Of a DNA stretch of 5,339 nucleotides, positions 1 through 5,339 are shown piece after piece (within the stretch, counting starts at the first letter, position 1; the number at the start of each line of letters is the position of its first letter). The notes beneath the pieces are model-generated. The model saw only the letters and a list, made by a program, of their open reading frames with translations, did not search any database and was not told the DNA's origin. The position numbers were made by a program, and so were the translations under genes. Source of the stretch: JAPKEZ01 sp047638975 (GTDB lineage: Bacteria; Planctomycetota; UBA1135); the NCBI GenBank assembly GCA_047638975.1, contig JBLINB010000068.1, positions 1 to 5,339 of the forward strand, in the 5' to 3' direction.

Positions 1-517
1 CACCATGGCGAGTAAGAGTGGTATCGTCTTCGCGCAAAACCAAACCCAAATCGGCCAGCACCGCGCCATGCACGGGGTGCAGCAAAATGTTGTGCGGCTT
101 GACATCACGATGGATTGCACCATTGCGGTGTAAATACTCTAAAGCGCGGGCGATTTGAATGCCGTAACGGCACGCCTTTTCCCATGAGATAGGAGCCTCT
201 TCTAGTTGCTCACGCAGCGTACCACCGGAAATATATTCGAGAATTAGCGCTGGACGGCCATCGACGTCACAGATGCCAAAACATTTCACAAGATTTACAT
301 GTCTAAGCTCTACTAATATTTGCGCTTCACGCTGCCAGCGCTCGACAATCCGCGGATCTTTTACAACACTTGCGCGCAGCACCTTCAATGCGAAAAAGGC
401 GCCGTCAGTATCTTGAACTAATAGCACCTCTGAGAGAGGTGAAACGCCTAATTCACGTATAAAAACGAACCCCTCTGGCATGAGTGACTTTAAAGGATGT
501 TGCGCAGCATCACTCAT
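1..517 (-). CDS. Eukaryote-like Ser/Thr protein kinase, N-terminal 172 residues (runs off the left edge)
   Basis: This is the N-terminal part of a Hanks-type Ser/Thr protein kinase; translating the minus strand from 517 gives 172 open codons up to the window edge. Visible kinase elements are the ATP-anchoring Lys45 (in FFALKVL), the probable alpha-C Glu64, the catalytic loop HRDVKPHN at 136-143 (Asp138, Lys140, Asn143) and the metal-binding Asp156. Two positions are unusual. The glycine-rich loop is reduced to ELGVSPLSEV (about 22-31), keeping only the first glycine, and the DFG motif reads DLG (156-158). The essential catalytic residues are present, so I infer an active kinase, but this is not certain. 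The first ATG (517-515) overlaps the stop of the upstream sigma-54 activator gene as TAATG, which suggests translational coupling; an ATG at codon 13 is an alternative start. The substrate is unknown, with the FHA partner upstream an obvious candidate. The activation loop, C-lobe and any sensor or membrane segment lie outside the window. Confidence 0.93.
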   Translation of the reverse strand, partial: MSDAAQHPLKSLMPEGFVFIRELGVSPLSEVLLVQDTDGAFFALKVLRASVVKDPRIVERWQREAQILVELRHVNLVKCFGICDVDGRPALILEYISGGTLREQLEEAPISWEKACRYGIQIARALEYLHRNGAIHRDVKPHNILLHPVHGAVLADLGLVLREDDTTLTRHG

Positions 518-2412
518 TATTCGTCTTCGGGCACGTCGAGTTTATACTTCTCTATTTTGCGCGATAAAGCGTAACGAGAAATGCCAAGCGCACGCGCTGC
601 TAGAGTGCGATTACCTGACTCTAAATCTAATAGTTGACCAATCGCTTGTACCTCGACAGCTTTAATTCGTTCTGGCAAAGTGATGCTATCGTCAAAGCTT
701 ATTCCTTCGACTGCCTTCTCACGGGGGTTTTCCTTTAAAACGGTAGCAGATAGTTCTGCGATATTAACTTCGCCGTCATCCAGCATGCTTAAGCGCTGAA
801 CTTCATTACGCAATTCACGAATATTACCCGGCCATGAATAGACCTGCAAAGCCTCTAATGCCTCTGGACTTAAATGACGAACCTCTGTGCCAGCTTCATC
901 CGCCACTTGCCGCATTAGATAGTCAAAGAGCTGCGGGATATCACTGGTGCGTTTACGCAGCGGCGGAACATTAAGGCTAACTACCTGCAAGCGGTAATAT
1001 AAATCTTCACGGAAAGCGCCACGCTGCACGTGTTTCAATAAGTCTTGATGTGTGGCAGCAATAACGCGCACTTTCACTTTCAGCACTTTATCGGAACCCA
1101 CCGGACGCACTTCGCCGTTTTGCAAAACGCGTAATAAACGAGTTTGCATGGCATCAGACATTTCCGCTACTTCATCAAGGAAGATGGTTCCGCCATCCGC
1201 TTCAACAATACGCCCCACCCTATCTTGGCTGGCGCCGGTGAAGGCCCCTTTCACATGTCCGAACAATTCGGATTCGAGTAGGCTTTCAGATAGCGCACCA
1301 CAGTTTTCTACGACAAAGGCAGAGTCGGCATTCGAGGATTCAAAGTGCAATGCACGTGCTACTAATTCTTTACCAGTGCCGCTTTCGCCATAAATGACTA
1401 CTGGAACATTACTGTTCATTACCTTTTCAATATCGGCGAACAGCTTTTTCATGACCACGGAATCGCCAACTATCTCTTCAAACGCAGCCGGTATCTGCAA
1501 CTGCATAGCCGGATCTTGGCTTACGCTAGCAGTGCCTTTCTTCAAGTGTGCATTACGACGCTGCAAAGCTGTCAATACTTGCTGCTGCTGCAAATTAGCG
1601 AAATTGAGAGCCGACAATACCGCCAAAGAATTAAGCATTTCGCTTTCGGCTAAGCCAAATGCGCCGCCTGTGAGACGATGGTCAATGGCGAGTACTCCAA
1701 TAATTCTAGATTGGTGACGCAAAGCAACTGCCACTACCGAACGTAGTCCTAGGTCAGAGATGGACTCTACTCCAGAAAATTTAGAATCGGAAGTGGCATC
1801 ATCAATAACCACGGCATACTCTGAATCAATAGCGCGCTTGATTAAAGTATGTGAAAACTTTTCTTCTGGCGCAGCCACGATTTCATGAGCAAAATTACGC
1901 GCTACTGAAAAGCTTATCTTTTCACCGTCGAGTAGAAACATAAACCCTCGCTCTGCGCGGCATAAGCTAATGGCAGCATCTACAACCATTGCTGCTAATT
2001 GCGGAGTGCGGGTTTCAACCTGCAAATTTTTCACTACCGCCATCAGCGTATTTAACGACTGCTGTTCGCGCGACACTTGTTGTGTTTGAGTAGACTCAAT
2101 CGCATCAAGCCGGTGTTCGATGCCACCATGTATCTGCAGAGTGGTACTGCCTATACGCAACACATCGCTGGCTGTAAAAATCCTACGCTGTACCCGTTCA
2201 CCCGCCATCCAGCTTCCGTTACGTGAATCGAGATCCACAAGGAACACTTGATTATTGACTATTTCTAGACGACAATGGTGACGCGATGCTAACGGGTCGT
2301 CGATACGTATATCGCAGTCTTGTCCACGACCAATAACTGCAACAGCTGTGTTAATTTCTACCACCTGTTGCAATTGATCGCGCTCAAGGATAACCTCCAG
2401 AGGAACTTGCAT
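517..2412 (-). CDS. Sigma-54-dependent transcriptional activator, FHA-GAF-AAA+-Fis HTH
   Basis: This is a bacterial enhancer-binding protein that uses ATP hydrolysis to open promoters held by sigma-54 RNA polymerase. Numbered from the chosen Met (631 residues), the domains are as follows. An FHA domain spans about 5-96, with phosphothreonine-binding hallmarks G28-R29, S43-R44-H45 and N65-G66. A GAF sensor domain spans about 118-275. The AAA+ domain spans about 311-540, with Walker A GESGTGKE (342-349), an intact sigma-54-contacting GAFTGA loop (389-394), Walker B GGTIFLDE (407-414), the REDLYYRL segment (468-475) and WPGNIREL (527-534). A Fis-type helix-turn-helix lies at about 598-625 (NRTLAARALGISRYALSRKI). 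There is no response-regulator receiver, so the FHA domain probably supplies the input. The frame stays open upstream to an ATG at 2556, but those 48 extra codons lie antisense to the CxxCxxCC gene and look like no domain, whereas Met at 2412 immediately precedes the FHA fold. The ribosome site is weak (AGG about 13 bases upstream). The downstream kinase overlaps by one base, indicating one operon. Target promoters are unknown. Confidence 0.95.
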   Translation of the reverse strand: MQVPLEVILERDQLQQVVEINTAVAVIGRGQDCDIRIDDPLASRHHCRLEIVNNQVFLVDLDSRNGSWMAGERVQRRIFTASDVLRIGSTTLQIHGGIEHRLDAIESTQTQQVSREQQSLNTLMAVVKNLQVETRTPQLAAMVVDAAISLCRAERGFMFLLDGEKISFSVARNFAHEIVAAPEEKFSHTLIKRAIDSEYAVVIDDATSDSKFSGVESISDLGLRSVVAVALRHQSRIIGVLAIDHRLTGGAFGLAESEMLNSLAVLSALNFANLQQQQVLTALQRRNAHLKKGTASVSQDPAMQLQIPAAFEEIVGDSVVMKKLFADIEKVMNSNVPVVIYGESGTGKELVARALHFESSNADSAFVVENCGALSESLLESELFGHVKGAFTGASQDRVGRIVEADGGTIFLDEVAEMSDAMQTRLLRVLQNGEVRPVGSDKVLKVKVRVIAATHQDLLKHVQRGAFREDLYYRLQVVSLNVPPLRKRTSDIPQLFDYLMRQVADEAGTEVRHLSPEALEALQVYSWPGNIRELRNEVQRLSMLDDGEVNIAELSATVLKENPREKAVEGISFDDSITLPERIKAVEVQAIGQLLDLESGNRTLAARALGISRYALSRKIEKYKLDVPEDE

Positions 2413-2417
2413 TACAT

Positions 2418-2422
2418 AAGGA
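2418..2422 (+). promoter_or_regulatory. Shine-Dalgarno site for the CxxCxxCC protein gene
   Basis: AAGGA lies 8 bases before the ATG at 2431, a good match to the anti-Shine-Dalgarno sequence at a suitable distance. It fixes the start of the plus-strand gene and sits inside the 18-base gap between the two divergent start codons. That is the main reason to reject the longest reading of the minus-strand activator, which would run straight across it. Confidence 0.6.
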
Positions 2423-2430
2423 TAACCTAA

Positions 2431-2871
2431 ATGAACAAATGGTGGAAGAATGGAATCGCATTTTCGTGCACACAATGCGCTAAATGTTGTAATGTGCATG
2501 ATGATATGGCTTATGTTTATGTGAATAGACATGAACGCCAAAGAATTGCCGACCAATTACAGATTACCTTGGGCGCATTCACCAAGGAATACACTCGGCG
2601 TGACAGCGACGGCCAACATCATTTACTATTCATTGACGACCACTGTATTTTCCTGGAAGACAAGCAATGCACTATTCATGATGCCAAGCCAACGCAATGC
2701 CGCACCTGGCCATTCTGGGAAGAGGTCATGGTTTCGAAGAGTGAGTATCAAAAACAAGTGCTCGATTTCTGTCCAGGCAGCAATGTCGAGCAGCCCGTTA
2801 TTAGCGCAGACTCTATCGACAAACAGATCCTAGAAACCGAAGACGCTTTTTTGAAGTATAGCCCCCCTTAA
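2431..2871 (+). CDS. YkgJ-type CxxCxxCC zinc/iron-chelating domain protein
   Basis: This is a 146-residue, probably cytoplasmic protein of the YkgJ/CxxCxxCC family, annotated as zinc- or iron-chelating but with no well-established biochemical role. The hallmark cluster FSCTQCAKCC supplies Cys13, Cys16, Cys19 and Cys20. Further cysteines at 72, 80 (CTIHDAKPTQC) and 90, followed by RTWPFW, and a late CPG (Cys114) complete the eight-cysteine pattern expected for the family, consistent with a bound metal or Fe-S centre. No signal peptide or membrane segment is visible. The start is supported by the AAGGA site 8 bases upstream and by the tryptophan-rich N-terminus (MNKWWKNGIAF) placed just ahead of the cysteine cluster. 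The length is typical for a single-domain member. It is divergent from the sigma-54 activator (18-base gap) and 31 bases upstream of ettA on the same strand, so co-transcription with ettA is plausible. Family assignment is secure; function is not. Confidence 0.92.
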   Translation: MNKWWKNGIAFSCTQCAKCCNVHDDMAYVYVNRHERQRIADQLQITLGAFTKEYTRRDSDGQHHLLFIDDHCIFLEDKQCTIHDAKPTQCRTWPFWEEVMVSKSEYQKQVLDFCPGSNVEQPVISADSIDKQILETEDAFLKYSPP

Positions 2872-2902
2872 GGTTTTAGCTTAGGTAGAATATGCGTCGA
2901 TC

Positions 2903-4588
2903 ATGGCTGAAAACACTAAAGAATTCGTCCTGCAGGTTATAAAGCTAAATAAGTTTTACGACCGCACTCAGATACTTCACGACATTACCTTGTCGTTTTA
3001 TGGTGGCGCTAAGATTGGCATGATTGGTGCCAACGGTTCTGGCAAAACGACTTTACTGCGCATCCTTGCGGGTGCTGACAGCGAATTCGAAGGTCAGCGT
3101 CTACATATGAATGGCAAGTCCATTGGCTATGTTTCGCAAGAGCCAGAACTTGATGCCGATAAAACAGTAAAGCAGGTTCTCGACGAATCCGTCGCTCATA
3201 TCCATGCGATTACCGACCGCTACAATGAAATATGCCTGTTGATGGGTGATGCAAGTGGCGAAAAACTTGACAAGCTATCCGACGAGTTTGACAAGCTGCA
3301 AATCGAAATCGACATGCACAACATGTGGGAAGTCGATCGCTTATTAGAAATCTCAGCGACAGCACTCGACTTACCTCCGATGGAACGCAAATGTGGTGTA
3401 TTATCTGGCGGTGAAGCACGCCGTGTGGCTCTGTGTAAGACGTTAATCGAATCACCTGACATCCTATTGCTCGACGAGCCTACCAACCACCTTGACGCCG
3501 CAACGACTGCGTGGCTCGAGCACCATTTATCCGGTTACGGCGGTCTCGTTATTGTGATTACTCACGACCGTTACTTCCTAGATAACGTTGTCGATTGGAT
3601 GCTCGAAATCGAACGCGGTCACGCTACGCCATATAAAGGAAATTACTCCAGCTACCTTGAAGCTAAAGAAAAAGAGTTAGCCACTAGTGGCCGTCAGCAT
3701 GAGAAAAGGCGCAAGCGTCTTAAAGCCGAACTCGCGTGGGTGCGTACGAACACCAAGGCCAAAGGCACAAAGTCGAAAGCGCGTCTTAACCGCTATGACC
3801 AACTTGTAGAAGAGCAGCAAAACCTCAAGCCAGAATCCATTGATTTAGCGATCCCATCTGGGCCTCGCCTTGGTAATAAGGTTATCGACTTTGTACATGT
3901 CAAGAAAGCTTATGGCGAACAAATCCTAGTCAAAGATCTTAGTTTCGAGATGCCTCCAGGAGCGCTTATCGGGGTTATTGGGCCAAACGGTGCCGGAAAG
4001 ACTACTTTGATGAAAATGATTGTTGGCCTCGAAACGGCCGACTCAGGCACAATTACTCAGGGCTCAACTATTGAGGCCTGTTTTGTCGACCAGCGTCGTT
4101 CTGAATTATCAGACGACAACACTGTTTTTGAAGAGATCTCCGGTGGCGTAGAGTTCCTACCATTCGGCTCCGGAGAAATACAATCACGGGCTTATGTCTC
4201 GCGCTTTAATTTCAAAGGCTCTGATCAAGAAAAGATTGTGGGCAACCTCTCGGGTGGTCAGCGTAATCGTGTCCAACTTGCAAAGATGCTACGCGTTGGC
4301 GGCAACTTAATCATTCTTGACGAACCTACCAACGACTTAGACCTACCAACGACGCGCGTGCTTGAAGAAGCCATCGAGCACTATGCTGGTTGCATGCTGA
4401 TTGTGAGTCACGACCGTTATTTCTTAGACAGAATTTGCACGCACATCCTGGCCTTTGAAGGCGATGGCGAAATAGAGTTCTTCTTCGGAAACTATTCGGA
4501 ATATGCCGAATGGAATGAACAGCGTCGCTTAGAGTCCGGCGAGGGGCCTGAATCGAATTCGGCCAAGCATCGCAAGATGAGTCTTTAA
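2903..4588 (+). CDS. ettA: ABC-F ATPase, energy-dependent translational throttle protein EttA-like
   Basis: This is an ABC-F family protein with two ATPase cassettes and no membrane domain. EttA binds the ribosomal E site and couples the cell's ATP/ADP state to the first steps of elongation; that role is known for the E. coli protein and inferred here. Cassette 1 shows Walker A GANGSGKT (42-49), signature LSGGE (167-171), Walker B ILLLDE (187-192) and switch His221. Cassette 2 shows Walker A GPNGAGKT (360-367), signature LSGGQ (449-453), Walker B LIILDE (469-474) and His503. Both catalytic glutamates (192, 474) are present. The charged inter-cassette linker (about 245-325, with GTKSKARLNRYDQL) matches the P-site tRNA interaction motif, and the arm insertion (about 94-145) has EttA-like length. 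The whole protein (561 residues) is close to E. coli EttA (555), and segments such as GPRLGNKV, SRAYVSRFNFKG and a basic C-terminal tail favour EttA over Uup, YheS or YbiT. The start at 2903 matches the expected N-terminus, although the nearest purine stretch (TAGGTAG, 2882-2888) is 14 bases upstream. The gene ends in a shared stop with the convergent hydrolase gene. Confidence 0.95.
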   Translation: MAENTKEFVLQVIKLNKFYDRTQILHDITLSFYGGAKIGMIGANGSGKTTLLRILAGADSEFEGQRLHMNGKSIGYVSQEPELDADKTVKQVLDESVAHIHAITDRYNEICLLMGDASGEKLDKLSDEFDKLQIEIDMHNMWEVDRLLEISATALDLPPMERKCGVLSGGEARRVALCKTLIESPDILLLDEPTNHLDAATTAWLEHHLSGYGGLVIVITHDRYFLDNVVDWMLEIERGHATPYKGNYSSYLEAKEKELATSGRQHEKRRKRLKAELAWVRTNTKAKGTKSKARLNRYDQLVEEQQNLKPESIDLAIPSGPRLGNKVIDFVHVKKAYGEQILVKDLSFEMPPGALIGVIGPNGAGKTTLMKMIVGLETADSGTITQGSTIEACFVDQRRSELSDDNTVFEEISGGVEFLPFGSGEIQSRAYVSRFNFKGSDQEKIVGNLSGGQRNRVQLAKMLRVGGNLIILDEPTNDLDLPTTRVLEEAIEHYAGCMLIVSHDRYFLDRICTHILAFEGDGEIEFFFGNYSEYAEWNEQRRLESGEGPESNSAKHRKMSL

Positions 4589-5322
4589 GAGACTACCGAC
4601 GAGCCAGGTACGACGTTTTGCGTGCCATTTGCGCTTTGCACCCAGCATTTGGTACCGTTGTCATAGTCAGCAGCGCGCAACAATAAGGTTGCCGCTTCGC
4701 CATTTACTAAACAGTCTTGTGGCAGCACCTTATCGACCCCACGCCATGCGCGGATAAAGGGATTGGTCGAAAATTCTGTGCCGAGATCCGTTTTTTGCAT
4801 ATGACCTGGATAAACCTCAGTCTCACTCGGTAATTTCAGTAACACTTCGAGAATAGAATGCTGTAATTGCTCGAAAGTTGTGTGGTCTGGTGCTGTAGTT
4901 CCACCAACCGAACCGGCGAATAAGGTATCGCCAGTGAACAGGGACTGTTGATTAACGTAAAAAGCCAATTGTCCACTAGTGTGCCCAGGGATGTGCAGGC
5001 ATTGTATATCTAAGCCGCCGCATTTAATAATCTGCTGATCTTCTAAAGCGCTGACTTCTCCATCAAGCAATGAAACCTCGCTAGTGTGTGCGCAGACTTC
5101 ACAATGATAGGCGTCTAAGTAATGCTGGTTATTGTAGACGTGATCGTAATGATGATGAGTGCACAATACATGGCGCAAAGTTAAACGATTGTCTTCAATG
5201 AAGCGATCGATTTCATCACTAGGCCCGCCACTATCAATTAACACAGCATCGCCACCCACTTTGTCGGCGACTAACCAGGAATTAGACAGCCACTGCGCAT
5301 GGCGCGTGCTGTGGATCAGCAT
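4585..5322 (-). CDS. Metallo-beta-lactamase-fold hydrolase, glyoxalase II-like
   Basis: This is a 245-residue cytoplasmic metallo-hydrolase. The metal-binding motif THHHYDH at 55-61 gives H56, H58, D60 and H61. His114 (in PGHTSGQ), bridging Asp132 (in FTGDTLF) and His174 (in YPGHM) complete a two-metal site, so all expected ligands are present. NPFIRA (187-192) resembles the segment that follows the core in hydroxyacylglutathione hydrolases, making a thioester hydrolase of glyoxalase II type the best guess; the substrate cannot be read from sequence. After this segment a tail of about 50 residues (195-245, with KCWVQSANG) departs from the usual glyoxalase II C-terminus and may be a small added beta domain. 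No signal peptide is seen. The ATG at 5322 precedes the first beta strand sensibly, but only 17 upstream bases are available and they hold no clear Shine-Dalgarno. The gene is convergent with ettA, with overlapping stop codons. Confidence 0.92.
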   Translation of the reverse strand: MLIHSTRHAQWLSNSWLVADKVGGDAVLIDSGGPSDEIDRFIEDNRLTLRHVLCTHHHYDHVYNNQHYLDAYHCEVCAHTSEVSLLDGEVSALEDQQIIKCGGLDIQCLHIPGHTSGQLAFYVNQQSLFTGDTLFAGSVGGTTAPDHTTFEQLQHSILEVLLKLPSETEVYPGHMQKTDLGTEFSTNPFIRAWRGVDKVLPQDCLVNGEAATLLLRAADYDNGTKCWVQSANGTQNVVPGSSVVS

Positions 5323-5339
5323 TAACTATTATGTATTTG

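Noticed and set aside
480..665. Plus-strand 61-codon open frame across the kinase/activator junction
   Set aside because: It is antisense to two well-supported coding regions and has no family resemblance.
1052..1717. Two plus-strand open frames (1052-1393 and 1394-1717) inside the activator gene
   Set aside because: They are antisense shadows of the conserved AAA+ and GAF coding region, with low-complexity Ser/Thr-rich translations and no recognisable domain.
2368..2396. Possible sigma-70 promoter TTGCAA-17-TAACCT ahead of the CxxCxxCC gene
   Set aside because: The -10 box matches the consensus at only three of six positions, so chance is not excluded; it is merely in a suitable place.
2413..2556. 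48-codon N-terminal extension of the sigma-54 activator, from the ATG at 2556
   Set aside because: It lies antisense to the start, Shine-Dalgarno and cysteine cluster of the CxxCxxCC gene and resembles no domain; the Met at 2412 sits just before the FHA fold.
2531..2833. Plus-strand 100-codon open frame inside the CxxCxxCC gene
   Set aside because: It is a shifted-frame shadow of a gene with a clear family motif.
2886..2891. TAGAAT as a -10 box for a separate ettA promoter
   Set aside because: No -35 box lies at proper spacing upstream (C-rich there), and the start site would leave a leader of only a few bases.
3210..3486. Two minus-strand open frames inside ettA
   Set aside because: They are antisense to the conserved arm and first-cassette region of ettA and show no domain.
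4580..4594. Stem-loop AGTCT/AGACT between ettA and the hydrolase gene as a bidirectional terminator
   Set aside because: The stem is only 5 bp and no T-run follows on either strand, so it does not meet the pattern of an intrinsic terminator.

Overview
The window is a densely packed stretch of bacterial chromosome of roughly balanced GC, carrying five protein-coding genes and almost no intergenic sequence. No RNA gene, mobile element, CRISPR array or long repeat was seen. An EttA-type ABC-F protein, a sigma-54 activator with an FHA domain and a eukaryote-like Ser/Thr kinase together suggest a Gram-negative bacterium with a rich phospho-signalling repertoire, of the kind found in Myxococcota, other former deltaproteobacteria or Planctomycetes. 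This is inference from domain content only; the sequence does not fix the taxon.

Left part (1-2412, minus strand): a two-gene signalling unit. The upstream gene encodes an FHA-GAF-AAA+-Fis sigma-54-dependent activator. Its stop codon overlaps by one base the start codon of a Ser/Thr protein kinase that runs off the left edge of the window. A phosphothreonine-binding (FHA) transcription factor coupled to a kinase suggests a cassette in which kinase activity feeds into sigma-54 promoters, with the GAF domain as a second input.

Middle (2431-4588, plus strand): a small CxxCxxCC (YkgJ-type) metal-binding protein, then after 31 bp an EttA-like ABC-F ATPase that acts on the ribosome. The two may be co-transcribed. 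The divergent start codons at 2412 (minus) and 2431 (plus) are only 18 bp apart, so at least one promoter must lie inside the opposite gene.

Right part (4585-5322, minus strand): a metallo-beta-lactamase-fold hydrolase of the glyoxalase II-like group, convergent with ettA. The two stop codons share the palindrome TTAA. Its upstream region is cut off by the window edge.

Most of the content belongs to recognisable families. The part most worth a second look is the kinase/FHA-activator pair, because the kinase has a degenerate glycine-rich loop and DLG in place of DFG.
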